DNA of 64,000 bases from Rhodocyclaceae bacterium. Lineage in GTDB: Bacteria > Pseudomonadota > Gammaproteobacteria > Burkholderiales > Rhodocyclaceae. The position numbers were made by a program, and so were the translations under genes. This document shows, in pieces, positions 8,557 through 19,357 of this stretch (within the stretch, counting starts at the first letter, position 1; each line of letters opens with the position of its first letter). A model generated the notes under the pieces. That model ran no database searches. It saw only the letters and a program-made list of their open reading frames with translations, and was not told the origin of the DNA. The stretch is taken from assembly GCA_030824275.1 (NCBI GenBank), contig JAVBXY010000038.1, positions 186,001-250,000 on the forward strand, read 5' to 3'.

Positions 8557-9654
8557 CTAGCGGCCGAAAATCCCCTTCAACAGACCGCCGACACCGGCGG
8601 GTGCGGCCGACTCCACCGCTGCTTCACCGGCGGCTTCCTGTATGCCGAGGATCAGGCTGTCGTAGCCGGTGATGCGCACCTTGGCCGTCCAGATCAGCGG
8701 CTTCTTCTCGCCCGGTTTCTGCGGCGGGAAGGCGAAGCCTTGCATCGGGCCGTGGGCCATGGCCGAAACCATGGTGGCTTCCGATTTTGCGAAGATGCCT
8801 TCGGGAATCGTGCACTCGTGCTGGCTACCGGGCAGCATGGGGCTCTTGTTGCGGGCCGCCATCCACATAACGACTTCCTTGTCGCCGTTGCTGCCGACGG
8901 CATTGAGGTCGTAGCCACGGGCGCGGCCGAGGGCATCCCAGGCCAGAGGAACAGTCTTCTTCCGGTCTGAGGAGGTGGCCTTGAGGTTAATGGGCTCAAG
9001 GAAGTCCAGTTCTTTGCCCAGCTTGAGGTAGATGTCCTGGGCCATGAAGCTGGCCTTGATCACGTGATCGCCCACGGTCGAGGACTCGCTGGGGATGCCG
9101 CGAAAATCGGTGTCGTACCAGGGCCAGCCGACGGTACGGGTGGGCAGGCTTTCGCTACGTGCCGCGCCGGCCTTGCCGCCGCCCCGCTGGGCCTTGGCCA
9201 TGGCCATGACTTCGGGCGGCACCTGCTTGCCCAGATTCTTGAAGTCAATGATCTCGGGCTGGCCTTTCAACACGGTCGGCGAACAGCCCCAGTAGATCAG
9301 TATCCGGCCGTCGGGCTCGGATTCGTTGCGCTCGCCGGAGGTGGCGCTCTCGCCGCCACGGCGCTCGCCTTTGAGCGGCAATGCGGGGCCGATGCGCATG
9401 GCCTCGGGCACGGTGTGGGTTGCCGTGTAGTCAGCAGGAATGTCGGCGGGGTTGGCCAGGCGCAAGTCCATGGACTTGCTGACGCCGCCCCCTTTGCCAC
9501 CGAACATCATGCCCAAGGCGCCGCCGACGCCACCGGCACCCATACCCGCGGTGGTGCGCAGGTTCATGTCGTAATTGACCGGCGCCGCCAGGGCAGGCAG
9601 GACGGTCAGGCTGGCGGCAAGGGCAAGGCTAATGCGATGTTTGATGAAAGGCAT
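8557..9654 (-). CDS. Exported protein of unknown function
   Basis: A 365-residue protein that I do not recognise. Residues 1-23 form a clear Sec signal peptide (MPFIKHRISLALAASLTVLPALA, cut after ALA). A glycine- and methionine-rich low-complexity stretch follows (about 37-58), then a body with few cysteines. Near the middle are segments such as DGRILIYWGCSP and TVGWPWYDTD; the C-terminal third includes WTAKVRITGYDSLILG and ends in an alanine/glycine-rich tail with GGLLKGIFGR. No catalytic motif is evident. It is probably periplasmic or outer-membrane associated and is followed closely by yaeQ. Confidence 0.75.
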   Translation of the reverse strand: MPFIKHRISLALAASLTVLPALAAPVNYDMNLRTTAGMGAGGVGGALGMMFGGKGGGVSKSMDLRLANPADIPADYTATHTVPEAMRIGPALPLKGERRGGESATSGERNESEPDGRILIYWGCSPTVLKGQPEIIDFKNLGKQVPPEVMAMAKAQRGGGKAGAARSESLPTRTVGWPWYDTDFRGIPSESSTVGDHVIKASFMAQDIYLKLGKELDFLEPINLKATSSDRKKTVPLAWDALGRARGYDLNAVGSNGDKEVVMWMAARNKSPMLPGSQHECTIPEGIFAKSEATMVSAMAHGPMQGFAFPPQKPGEKKPLIWTAKVRITGYDSLILGIQEAAGEAAVESAAPAGVGGLLKGIFGR

Positions 9655-9762
9655 GACAGGAACTCCCGAGGCGTATGGATACCAGACAGGATTTTACATC
9701 CCGGCGTCATTGGTGGCGCCGGGCTTGTCGCCTTTCAGCAGGCTGGACGGGAGGGAAGGGGC

Positions 9763-10008
9763 TTAAGCCCCGGGCTTCCGGCCGGGTGCCTTGGGGGGGA
9801 TGTAACCGCGGATGCGGCACAGGGTGCCCTTGATTTCCTTGTTGCCGTTGAAGCGCGTAACGCTGCAAAAGGAAATTTCACCGCTTTCGTGGAGCTCCGA
9901 GATGGATTCGCGGACCTTGGGCAACGGAATCCCCGTCGCCGAGGCGATTTCGGAATCCATACGCTGACCATGTTTCTTGAGGTACTGGAGAATCGGGCTT
10001 GAGTGCAT
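9763..10008 (-). CDS. Small winged-helix-like DNA-binding protein
   Basis: An 81-residue protein. Residues 5-45 (ILQYLKKHGQRMDSEIASA, then TGIPLPKVRESISELHESG) read as a helix-turn-helix with a following wing, EISFCSVTRFNGNKEIKG. The C-terminus is basic and proline-rich (YIPPKAPGRKPGA). It has a good ribosome-binding site (GAGGAG, 8 bases before ATG). It is most likely a small transcriptional regulator; the target is unknown. It sits between an exported protein gene and the tRNA-Asn terminator. Confidence 0.65.
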   Translation of the reverse strand: MHSSPILQYLKKHGQRMDSEIASATGIPLPKVRESISELHESGEISFCSVTRFNGNKEIKGTLCRIRGYIPPKAPGRKPGA

Positions 10009-10050
10009 GTGACGTGCTCCTCGATAGTGGCGGACACTGACGGCAAGAGC

Positions 10051-10077
10051 AAAAAGCCCAGCCTTGCGGGCTGGGCT
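10051..10077 (-). terminator. Rho-independent terminator after tRNA-Asn
   Basis: A perfect 9-bp stem (AGCCCAGCC/GGCTGGGCT) with a 5-base loop. On the minus strand it is followed by a T-run, as expected for termination of the tRNA-Asn transcript. Confidence 0.85.
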
Positions 10078-10093
10078 GTCTGCTTTGAAACTT

Positions 10094-10169
10094 TGGCTCC
10101 TCGACCTGGGCTCGAACCAGGGACCTACGGATTAACAGTCCGGCGCTCTACCAACTGAGCTATCGAGGA
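10094..10169 (-). tRNA. tRNA-Asn (anticodon GTT)
   Basis: A 76-base tRNA with encoded CCA. On the minus strand the acceptor stem is TCCTCGA paired with TCGAGGA, the D arm reads AGCTCAGTTGGTAGAGC, the anticodon loop is CTGTTAA (GTT) and the T arm contains GGTTCGAGCC. Confidence 0.97.
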
Positions 10170-10185
10170 ATTGCAAGAGGCGCGC

Positions 10186-10214
10186 ATTGTAGCCGCACCT
10201 CCATTTTCTTGCAA
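10186..10214 (-). promoter_or_regulatory. Sigma-70 promoter for tRNA-Asn
   Basis: On the minus strand, -35 TTGCAA (10209-10214) and -10 TACAAT (10186-10191) are separated by exactly 17 bases. The predicted start near 10179 is about 10 bases before the mature tRNA. The promoter lies just behind the aspC stop codon. Confidence 0.8.
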
Positions 10215-10224
10215 GGTTTTTCGC

Positions 10225-11427
10225 TTATTTCAGTACGGTAGCGATGGACTCGGCGACGTAGTCGATGTTCTTGTTGTTCAGCGCGGCGAGGCAGATGCGG
10301 CCGGTGCTGACGGCGTAGATGCCGAACTCGGTCTTCAGGCGCTCCACTTGCGCGGCGGTGAGGCCGGTGTAGGAGAACATGCCGCGCTGCTGGACGACGA
10401 AGCTGAAGTCCTGGGTCACGCCCTTGGCCTTGAGTTTCTCGACCAGGGCCACACGCATGGCGCGGATGCGCTCGCGCATGCCGGCCAGTTCGTCTTCCCA
10501 CTGCTGGCGCAGCTCGGGGCTGGCGAGCACGGCAGCGACGATGGCACCGCCGTGGGTGGGCGGGTTGGAGTAGTTGGTGCGGACCACGCGCTTGACCTGG
10601 GACATGACGCGGCCGGCTTCCTCCTTGCTGGCGGCGACCATGGTCAGGGCGCCGACGCGCTCGCCGTAGAGCGAGAAGGACTTGGAGAAGCTGCTGGAGA
10701 CGAAGAACTGGAGGCCGGAGGCCGAGAACAGGTCGAGCGCCACGGCGTCTTCCTTGATGCCGTCGGCGAAGCCCTGGTAGGCCATGTCGATGAAGGGGAT
10801 CAGGTTCCTGGCTCGGATCACATCCACGATCTGCTTCCATTGGTCAGCCGTGAGGTCGGCGCCGGTGGGGTTGTGGCAGCAGGCGTGCAGCACGATGATG
10901 GTGCTCGCCGGTTGGGTTTCCAGGCTGGCTTTCAGGCCGGTGAAGTTTACGCCACGGGTGGCGGCGTCGTAGTAGGGGTAGTTCTCGACGGTGAAGCCGG
11001 CGGACTCGAACAGGGCGCGGTGGTTTTCCCAGCTCGGGTCGGAGATCATGACCTTGGCGGCGGGGTAGAGGCGCTTGAGGAAGTCGGCGCCGACCTTGAG
11101 GGCGCCGGTGCCGCCCAGGGCCTCGACGGTGACGGCGCGGCCATCCTTGATGATGGCGGAGTCGGCGCCGAACATCAGGTTCTGTACTGCAGCGTTGTAG
11201 GCGGCGAGGCCTTCGATGGGCTGGTAGCCACGGGCCGGCGCGGCATCGAGACGGGTCTTTTCGGCGGCCCGAACGGCGGCCAGCAGCGGAATCTTGCCGT
11301 TATCGTCGTAATACACGCCGACGCCGAGATTGACCTTGGTGGTGCGGGTGTCGGCGTTGAATGCCACGGTGAGGCCGAGGATTGGGTCGGCGGGGGCCAT
11401 TTCGACGGCGGCGAAGATCGAGCTCAT
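10225..11427 (-). CDS. Aromatic/aspartate aminotransferase (AspC/TyrB type)
   Basis: A 400-residue class I PLP aminotransferase of the AspC/TyrB subgroup, interconverting aspartate (and probably aromatic amino acids) with their 2-oxo acids. The PLP lysine is K249 in SSSFSKSFSLYGERVG; W133 (DPSWENH), HACCHNPTG (181-189) and the C-terminal GRICLAALN arginine are all in place. The start ATG is chosen from GGAG seven bases upstream and the family start MSSIFAAVEMAPADPILGL; upstream codons run through a dispersed repeat and are unlikely to be translated. Sequence alone cannot separate AspC from TyrB. Confidence 0.92.
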   Translation of the reverse strand: MSSIFAAVEMAPADPILGLTVAFNADTRTTKVNLGVGVYYDDNGKIPLLAAVRAAEKTRLDAAPARGYQPIEGLAAYNAAVQNLMFGADSAIIKDGRAVTVEALGGTGALKVGADFLKRLYPAAKVMISDPSWENHRALFESAGFTVENYPYYDAATRGVNFTGLKASLETQPASTIIVLHACCHNPTGADLTADQWKQIVDVIRARNLIPFIDMAYQGFADGIKEDAVALDLFSASGLQFFVSSSFSKSFSLYGERVGALTMVAASKEEAGRVMSQVKRVVRTNYSNPPTHGGAIVAAVLASPELRQQWEDELAGMRERIRAMRVALVEKLKAKGVTQDFSFVVQQRGMFSYTGLTAAQVERLKTEFGIYAVSTGRICLAALNNKNIDYVAESIATVLK

Positions 11428-11461
11428 GGATACTCCGGAAGAGAGAGGTAAGGTAGAAGGG

Positions 11462-11486
11462 AAAAGTCGGCGCTGGCGGGACGGCG
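11462..11486 (+). repeat. Dispersed 25-bp repeat, copy 3 (aspC leader)
   Basis: AAAAGTCGGCGCTGG followed by CGGGACGGCG. It lies in the predicted 5' untranslated region of aspC, in antisense orientation to that gene. Confidence 0.9.
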
Positions 11487-11522
11487 ATTTAATCCATTGT
11501 GCAGCGCAGCGGCAAGCGCGCA

Positions 11523-11551
11523 ATAATACCCGATTGACCGGAGCGCTTGAA
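11523..11551 (-). promoter_or_regulatory. Probable aspC promoter
   Basis: On the minus strand, TTCAAG (11546-11551) and TATTAT (11523-11528) are 17 bases apart. The start would be near 11516, giving a leader of about 90 bases that contains dispersed repeat copy 3. Confidence 0.45.
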
Positions 11552-11588
11552 TCAGCTTTGCTCTGTTTGGCGATAAGGAAAACACGCT

Positions 11589-13657
<2,069 letters not shown>

Positions 13658-13661
<4 letters not shown>

Positions 13662-14134
13662 GTCGGCACCGGATACTTTTTGTCTGCACCGGCAACATCT
13701 GTCGCTCGCCGACGGCAGAAGGCGTGGTACGTGCGCTGGCCGAGAAGGAGGGCCTCGCGCATCGCTTCGAATTCGATTCTGCCGGCACCCACGGCTACCA
13801 TATCGGCGATCCTCCCGATCCACGCACCGTCGCGGCGGCGGCGCGGCGCGGTTACGATCTACAGCCGCTGCGAGCGCGGCAAGTAACGGACTTCGACTTT
13901 TCCTGCTTCGACCACGTACTGGCCATGGATCGCGAGCATCTGCGGCTGCTGGAGCGTGCGTGCCCCCCCGAGCGGCGACACATCCTGGCGCTTTTCCTCG
14001 ATTACGCCGAGCGCTATGACGAGGACGAGGTCCCCGATCCCTACTATGGCAACACGGATGATTTCGAGCGGGTGCTCGATCTGGTGGAGGACGCAGGGCT
14101 GCAACTGATCCGCCGCCTGATTACTCCGCAATAG
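13658..14134 (+). CDS. Low-molecular-weight protein tyrosine phosphatase
   Basis: A 158-residue cytoplasmic phosphatase with the P-loop [10 protein letters not shown] (C10 nucleophile, R16) and the general acid D127 in the VPDPYYG loop. The DPYY form matches eukaryote-like members that act on phosphotyrosine. In bacteria such enzymes can oppose BY-kinases in exopolysaccharide export or act on low-molecular phosphoesters; no BY-kinase is nearby. It is translationally coupled to uvrB by an ATGA overlap and ends at the bidirectional terminator shared with rne. Confidence 0.92.
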
Positions 14135-14150
14135 GCATCGCACAATAAAA

Positions 14151-14182
14151 AAAGGCCGCCCCGCGATGCGGGCGGCCTTTTT
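14151..14182. terminator. Bidirectional Rho-independent terminator between the phosphatase gene and rne
   Basis: A strong GC stem (GGCCGC/GCGGCC continued by CCGC/GCGG around a GAT loop, with one bulged C) has an A-run on its left and a T-run on its right. It can therefore end both converging transcripts. Confidence 0.9.
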
Positions 14183-14197
14183 CTTGGCGCTGCTGGA

Positions 14198-16936
14198 TCA
14201 GTCGTGCTTGGTTTCCACCATCTGCAAGGGCTCGCTGGCGATAACCGGGGCCGGGCGCGGCTTGCGACCCAGGACCGGGGCCGGTTCGCTGACCACGACA
14301 GGCTGGGCGTTGCCACTGGTTTCGATCAGCACCAGCCCGGCCTGTTGCAGGGAACTGGACAGATCGACCGGTGTCGGGGCCGGCGGCGGTACGGCGATGG
14401 GCGCTGCCGCCACTACCGGTGCCGGTACTGCTACCGGTTCGGGGGCGACGGGCTCCGGAGCGGCCATCACAGGTGCGGGGGCCGGGACCGGCGTTGGTGC
14501 GATTTCCTCAACCACCACCGGTGCAACGGGTGCCACTGCGGCGGTCACGATTTCGACAGGAGCCGGAGCGACTTCGACCGGAGCCGCAACAGCGGCGGCT
14601 TCATGCACCGTGTGTTGTATCGGTGCCTGGGCAACGGGTACTGCTGTCAGTTCGGTTGCAGCGACGTTGTCGCCGGCCGGACTTTCCTCACGACGTTCGC
14701 CACGACCACGGCCGCGACCACGATTGCGACGGCCGCTGCGGGCTTCGCCATCACCGCCACTCTGGGCATTGTCGCCATTGAAAGTCGGCGCTGGCGATAC
14801 GGCGGCCTGGCTTTCGGCGGCATCGCCACGGGGGGCGCGGGGTTCGCGGGGTTCTCTCGGTTCGCGCGTTTCCTTGGGCTCGCGGGGCGGACGCGGTTCG
14901 CGGGGTTCGCGCTGTTCCCGGGGCTCGCGACCATCCTTGGGTTCGCGAGGCTCACGGGGCTCACGCGGTTCCCGCTGGCGACGATTGCCGCCGTCGCCTT
15001 GCGCATCTTCGCGCTTCGGCGCCTGGCCATCCTCACGCTTGTTCTGCTGGCGCGGTTCCTTGCGCTCGCCGTCTTCGCGCTTCTCGCCTCGACCTTCACC
15101 GCGACCATCGCGGCCACGATTGCCGCGACCACGGCTGCCATCGCGGTTGCGATCCCGATTGCCTTCGCGGCGGGCGGGTTTGTCCGATTTGCCTTCGTTG
15201 GCGGCCACCGGAGCTTCTTTCTTGCCGCCAGTGAAGAAGGACATGATCTTGCCGAAGAGGCCGACTTCGCCGGACGACGCGGCGACGGGTGCCGCCGCCT
15301 TGTGTTCGACGATGGGGGCCGGCTGGTCGGGCGTGATGCCTTTGACAGCGGCTTCCGCGCGGACCGGCTTGGCATCGGCAGCCTGTGCTGAGGGCGGCTG
15401 GTAGGCCGGCTCGGCGGGCATTTCGGCCATCTGGTAGCTGGCCAGGGCGATACCTTCAGCATTCAGCTGGTCATGGCGCAGACGGACGATTTCATGGGCT
15501 GGCGTTTCCAGGTGACGATTGGGTACGATCACCAGATTGACGCGATGGCGCATTTCGATGCGGCTGATATCGACGCGTTTTTCGTTGAGCAGGAAGGTGC
15601 CGACATCCACCGGAACCTGACAGTGCAGGGCGCCGGTGTTTTCCTTCATGGCTTCCTCTTCGAGGATGCGCAGGATGTGCAGGGCGGCAGATTCCGTCGA
15701 GCGGATGTGGCCGGTGCCGGTGCAGCGCGGGCAGGTGATGTAACTGGTCTCGGCGAGGGCCGGACGCAGGCGCTGGCGCGACAGCTCGAGCAGGCCGAAG
15801 CGCGAGATCTTGCCGGTCTGGACACGGGCGCGGTCGAAGTGCAGGGCGTCGCGCAGGCGGTTCTCGACTTCACGCTGATTCTTGGTGGACTCCATGTCGA
15901 TGAAGTCGATCACGATCAGGCCGCCAAGGTCGCGCAAGCGCAACTGGCGGGCGATTTCGTCGGCCGCTTCGCAGTTGGTGCGGAAAGCGGTTTCCTCGAT
16001 GTCGCTGCCCTTGGTGGCGCGACCGGAGTTCACGTCCACCGACACCAGTGCTTCGGTGTGGTCGATGACGATGGCACCGCCAGACGGCAGGTTGACCTGG
16101 CGCGAGTAGGCCGATTCGATCTGGTGTTCGATCTGGAAGCGCGAGAACAGCGGCACGTCGTCGTGGTAGCGCTTGACCCGATTGACGTTGCCCGGCATCA
16201 CGTGGGCCATGAACTGCTGGGCCTGGTCGTAGATGTCGTCGGTGTCGATCAGGATCTCGCCGATCTCGGCGTGGAAGTAGTCGCGGATGGCGCGAATGAC
16301 CAGGCTGGATTCCTGATAGATCAGGAAGGCGCCGTTCTGCGACTTGGAAGCGCCATCGATAGCGTTCCAGAGTTGCAGCAGGTAGTTCAGGTCCCATTGC
16401 AGCTCTTCGGCGTTGCGGCCGATGCCGGCGGTGCGGGCGATCAGGCTCATGCCGGCGGGCACGTCGAGTTGGTCCATGACCTCGCGCAGTTCCTGGCGGT
16501 CTTCGCCCTCGACGCGGCGCGAAACGCCACCGCCACGGGGATTATTGGGCATCAGCACCAGGTAGCGACCGGCCAGCGAGACGTAGGTGGTCAGGGCTGC
16601 GCCCTTGTTGCCGCGCTCGTCCTTTTCAACCTGGACGATGAGTTCCTGGCCGGCGGAAAGCACGTCCTGGATGCGGGCCTTGCCGGCGTCGACGCCGGGC
16701 TTGAAATAGGAACGGGAGATTTCCTTGAAAGGCAGGAAACCGTGGCGCTCGGCACCGTAGTCGACGAAGGCGGCTTCGAGGCTGGGCTCGATGCGGGTGA
16801 TGACCGCCTTGTAGATGTTGCTCTTGCGTTGCTCTTTGTTGGCTGATTCGATGTCGAGGTCAATCAGCTTCTGACCATCAACGATCGCGACGCGGAGTTC
16901 CTCAGCCTGCGTCGCATTGAAAAGCATGCGTTTCAT
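14198..16936 (-). CDS. rne: Ribonuclease E
   Basis: The 912-residue endoribonuclease that starts mRNA decay, matures rRNA and tRNA and scaffolds the degradosome. The N-terminal catalytic half is complete: S1 domain at about 35-125, catalytic Mg2+ ligands D301 ([11 protein letters not shown]) and D344 (IVIDFIDM), and the Zn-link cysteines C402/C405 ([10 protein letters not shown]). The C-terminal half is disordered: an arginine-rich RNA-binding stretch of many REP/PRE units (roughly 640-700), then an Ala/Pro/Val-rich tail. Part of this tail (AVSPAPTF) comes from a dispersed 25-bp repeat. A long leader separates it from divergent rluC, as in E. coli, where the leader mediates autoregulation. 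Confidence 0.96.
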   Translation of the reverse strand: MKRMLFNATQAEELRVAIVDGQKLIDLDIESANKEQRKSNIYKAVITRIEPSLEAAFVDYGAERHGFLPFKEISRSYFKPGVDAGKARIQDVLSAGQELIVQVEKDERGNKGAALTTYVSLAGRYLVLMPNNPRGGGVSRRVEGEDRQELREVMDQLDVPAGMSLIARTAGIGRNAEELQWDLNYLLQLWNAIDGASKSQNGAFLIYQESSLVIRAIRDYFHAEIGEILIDTDDIYDQAQQFMAHVMPGNVNRVKRYHDDVPLFSRFQIEHQIESAYSRQVNLPSGGAIVIDHTEALVSVDVNSGRATKGSDIEETAFRTNCEAADEIARQLRLRDLGGLIVIDFIDMESTKNQREVENRLRDALHFDRARVQTGKISRFGLLELSRQRLRPALAETSYITCPRCTGTGHIRSTESAALHILRILEEEAMKENTGALHCQVPVDVGTFLLNEKRVDISRIEMRHRVNLVIVPNRHLETPAHEIVRLRHDQLNAEGIALASYQMAEMPAEPAYQPPSAQAADAKPVRAEAAVKGITPDQPAPIVEHKAAAPVAASSGEVGLFGKIMSFFTGGKKEAPVAANEGKSDKPARREGNRDRNRDGSRGRGNRGRDGRGEGRGEKREDGERKEPRQQNKREDGQAPKREDAQGDGGNRRQREPREPREPREPKDGREPREQREPREPRPPREPKETREPREPREPRAPRGDAAESQAAVSPAPTFNGDNAQSGGDGEARSGRRNRGRGRGRGERREESPAGDNVAATELTAVPVAQAPIQHTVHEAAAVAAPVEVAPAPVEIVTAAVAPVAPVVVEEIAPTPVPAPAPVMAAPEPVAPEPVAVPAPVVAAAPIAVPPPAPTPVDLSSSLQQAGLVLIETSGNAQPVVVSEPAPVLGRKPRPAPVIASEPLQMVETKHD
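14780..14804 (+). repeat. Dispersed 25-bp repeat, copy 4 (inside rne)
   Basis: GAAAGTCGGCGCTGG followed by CGATACGGCG; the first base deviates from consensus. In rne it is read from the minus strand as AVSPAPTF within the disordered tail. Confidence 0.85.
14830..14985 (-). repeat. Degenerate tandem repeat encoding REP/PRE units of RNase E
   Basis: Imperfect copies of a 9-base unit (minus strand CGCGAACCC and close variants) encode about 16 arginine-glutamate-proline triplets. This is the arginine-rich RNA-binding part of the RNase E scaffold and is likely to vary in length between strains. Confidence 0.75.
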
Positions 16937-17392
16937 GTGTGCTCCCGCGCGCTAAGGCAGACAGGAGGGCATGACAAATCGCACGCCGCGGCGTCAGGAC
17001 GCGGGCGGCGTGTTCGGGGTTTGCGGGTGAATTGGCAGGTTCATTAAAACGCCGTGAGGCAAACTTGGTGAATGACTTGTCTTCGGTAATCCGGGCGCTG
17101 ACATCCCGTCAGCGTCCGTAATCTCTGTGCCCAACCTGTACGTGGCTTGCGCGCAATCAAGTAACATCGCTCTTTCTGTCGGGCGAGCGAAACACCCTGT
17201 GGCTGGCTGGGTCCGATGCGAGTGGAGTCGTAAATTCCGGCGCGTCCTTCCAATGCTGTCACCGTTCATCCGCCTGCTCGCAAACGAATCGCCACGCTGA
17301 CAACAACGCCCCGGGAACCGCGCCACCGACGCCACTTCGAGCTGTCGGGCACGCCGTCACGGGACGGCAAACCGAGGTTCAGTATATTTGAA
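16937..17392. promoter_or_regulatory. Divergent rne/rluC intergenic region with probable long rne leader
   Basis: About 456 bases without a convincing gene; a 113-codon open frame on the minus strand is compositionally poor and overlaps the expected leader. It should hold the rne promoter and 5' untranslated region plus the rluC promoter. A 9-bp hairpin (stem GGCGCTGAC/GTCAGCGTC, 17094-17116, 5-base loop) is the clearest structure. In E. coli the same rne/rluC arrangement carries an RNase E-responsive leader; equivalence here is inference. A TATATT (17383-17388) lies just before the rluC start. Confidence 0.55.
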
Positions 17393-18355
17393 ATGAAGGA
17401 CTTAAGCAAAGATTCGGTGTCATGGCTTGAAGTTGGCGATGAAGCGGAAGGACAGCGCATCGACAATTACCTGCTGCGCGTCGCCAAGGGCGTGCCGAAG
17501 AGTCACATCTACCGCATCCTGCGCAGCGGCGAAGTCAGGGTGAACAAGGGTCGGGTGCCGGCCGAATACCGCCTGAAGGTCGGTGACCGGATCCGCATGC
17601 CGCCCATTCGTACCGCCGAGCGGCCCGAGCAGGCCCTTGTTCCGGCAAGGGATTTCGATCTGGCCTACGAGGACGAGGCGCTGATCGTCGTGGACAAACC
17701 GGCCGGTGTTGCCGTCCATGGCGGCAGCGGCGTCAGTTTCGGTGTCATCGAGCAACTGCGGCGGGCAAGACCCCTGGCCAAGTTCCTCGAACTGGCCCAC
17801 CGCCTCGACCGGGAGACCTCCGGCCTGCTCGTGGTGGCCAAGAAGCGCTCGGCGCTGACCAAACTGCACGACCAATTCCGCGATGGCGCCATCAACAAGC
17901 GCTACCTGGCCCTGGTCAAGGGGCGCTGGATGAACCCTACCCAACATGTACGTCTGCCACTTTACAAGTATCTGACCCCCGAGGGAGAACGGCGGGTGAG
18001 GGTGCAGGATGACGGCAAGGTCGCCCATTCCATCGTTCGCCTGGTTGCCCGCTGGGAAAACTTCAGCCTCGTTGAGGTGGAACTGAAGACCGGACGCACC
18101 CACCAGATCCGCGTCCATCTCTCACATCTGGGCTTTCCGCTGGCAGGTGACGACAAATATGGTGATTTTCCCCTTAATCGCGATTTGCAAAAGGCCGGCC
18201 TCAAACGCATGTTCCTGCATGCGGCCAAACTCGGTCTGCCCCATCCGCTGACTGAGGAGCGGCTGGAACTTGAATCACCCTTGCCGGCCGAACTGCTGAA
18301 TTTCCTGCGTCGGCTGGACCAACATGAAAAGAAGGAACATGGGAAAGCGTTTTGA
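17393..18355 (+). CDS. rluC: 23S rRNA pseudouridine synthase RluC
   Basis: A 320-residue RluA-family pseudouridine synthase that modifies uridines of 23S rRNA near the peptidyl-transferase centre (positions 955, 2504 and 2580 in E. coli). An S4 RNA-binding domain (about 19-75, GQRIDNYLLR, then RSGEVRVNKGR) precedes the catalytic domain with D139 in AHRLDRETSG; KTGRTHQIRVHL and the terminal hydrophobic strand are present. The RluC assignment over RluD rests on the S4 sequence and on divergent linkage to rne, conserved in Proteobacteria. Its end overlaps the next gene. Confidence 0.93.
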   Translation: MKDLSKDSVSWLEVGDEAEGQRIDNYLLRVAKGVPKSHIYRILRSGEVRVNKGRVPAEYRLKVGDRIRMPPIRTAERPEQALVPARDFDLAYEDEALIVVDKPAGVAVHGGSGVSFGVIEQLRRARPLAKFLELAHRLDRETSGLLVVAKKRSALTKLHDQFRDGAINKRYLALVKGRWMNPTQHVRLPLYKYLTPEGERRVRVQDDGKVAHSIVRLVARWENFSLVEVELKTGRTHQIRVHLSHLGFPLAGDDKYGDFPLNRDLQKAGLKRMFLHAAKLGLPHPLTEERLELESPLPAELLNFLRRLDQHEKKEHGKAF

Positions 18356-18995
18356 TCTGATCGTCTTCGACTGGGATGGCACCCTGATGGATTCCACCGC
18401 AACCATCGCCGCCAGCATCCAGGCTGCCGCTCGCGACCTGGGCATACCCGAGCCGTCCGACGAGCGCGCCCGTCACATCATCGGCCTTGGCCTGGTGGAT
18501 GCACTGCGCCATGCCTTGCCCGATTTGCCGGAAGAGCGTTATCAGGATGTGGCCGAGCGCTACCGCCATCATTATCTGGCTCAGGACAACGCATTGCGCC
18601 TGTTCGTCGGCATCGAGGCGCTGATCGACGAGCTGGCCGAGGCCGGTTACCGGCTGGCGGTGGCTACCGGCAAATCGCGCAAGGGTCTGGATCGCGCCAT
18701 GCAGGTCAGCGGCCTCGGCAACCGCTTCCATGCCTCCCGCTGTGCCGACGAATGCCACTCCAAACCGCATCCGCAGATGCTGGAGGAACTGATCGCTGAA
18801 TTCGGCGTCTCGCCAGACACGACTTTGATGATCGGCGACACCACCCATGACCTGCTGATGGCGAAGAATGCCGGTGTCGCGGGCCTCGGCGTGTCCTATG
18901 GCGCCCATCCGCGCGATGCGCTGGAAGAGGCGGAGCCGGTCTATCTGGCCGACGATGTCACCCAACTGGCCGCCTGGCTAAGGGCCCACGCATGA
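18339..18995 (+). CDS. HAD-superfamily phosphatase, phosphoglycolate-phosphatase-like
   Basis: A haloacid-dehalogenase-type phosphatase of about 218 residues. Motif I is FDWDGTLMDS (D11 nucleophile, D13 acid), motif II is VATGKSRKGL, motif III contains KPHPQM and motif IV is IGDTTHD. The helical cap after motif I is the Gph/PGMB type, but the second paralogue at 54.6 kb is a better Gph candidate, so the substrate here is open. The ATG at 18339 gives the family start MGKRFDLIVFDWD; an ATG at 18324 in the same frame is an alternative. It overlaps the rluC end and is coupled by ATGA to the Rieske gene. Confidence 0.85.
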   Translation: MGKRFDLIVFDWDGTLMDSTATIAASIQAAARDLGIPEPSDERARHIIGLGLVDALRHALPDLPEERYQDVAERYRHHYLAQDNALRLFVGIEALIDELAEAGYRLAVATGKSRKGLDRAMQVSGLGNRFHASRCADECHSKPHPQMLEELIAEFGVSPDTTLMIGDTTHDLLMAKNAGVAGLGVSYGAHPRDALEEAEPVYLADDVTQLAAWLRAHA

Positions 18996-19357
18996 GCGAG
19001 CGGGTGATCTGCGCCAGCGACGAACTCCTGGATGGTGGCAAGGGGGTACGTTTCGAGGTTTTGCAGCACGGTAGGACCGAACCGGCTTTCGTGGTTCGCT
19101 TTCGAGGCCAGCCCCGTGCGTATCTGAACCGCTGCGCCCATGTACCGGTCGAAATCGACTGGCAGCCGGGGGAGTTCTTCGACTATTCCGGCCTATACTT
19201 GGTTTGCGCTACTCATGGCGCGCTGTATGCCCCGGAATCGGGACATTGTGTTGGTGGCCGCTGCAATGGCAAGGGTTTGCGAGCGGTTCCCGTCGTCGAG
19301 CGCGATGGACGGGTTTTCTTGATCGAGGAAGGTGAGAGCAGTGTCGGACAGCAATGA
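18992..19357 (+). CDS. Rieske [2Fe-2S] ferredoxin-like protein
   Basis: A 121-residue soluble Rieske protein. The cluster ligands are C48 and H50 (NRCAHVPVE) and C72 and H75 (LVCATHGALYA). Spacing and the lack of a membrane anchor resemble Rieske ferredoxins of oxygenase or nitrite-reductase small-subunit type rather than the bc1 subunit. No oxygenase is nearby. The gene is commonly found between a HAD phosphatase and an S49 peptidase in betaproteobacteria (recalled, not checked). It overlaps both neighbours (ATGA upstream; the sppA-like start lies inside its 3' end). Confidence 0.88.
   Translation: MSERVICASDELLDGGKGVRFEVLQHGRTEPAFVVRFRGQPRAYLNRCAHVPVEIDWQPGEFFDYSGLYLVCATHGALYAPESGHCVGGRCNGKGLRAVPVVERDGRVFLIEEGESSVGQQ

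Noticed and set aside
14166-15404. Long plus-strand open frames (about 400 codons) with Gly/Ala/Thr/Arg-rich translations
   Set aside because: They are exact antisense shadows of rne, caused by high GC and the repetitive Arg/Glu/Pro codons; rne has full catalytic motifs on the other strand.
16994-17335. A 113-codon minus-strand open frame in the rne leader
   Set aside because: Basic, low-complexity translation without a ribosome-binding site or recognisable domain; better explained as leader RNA.
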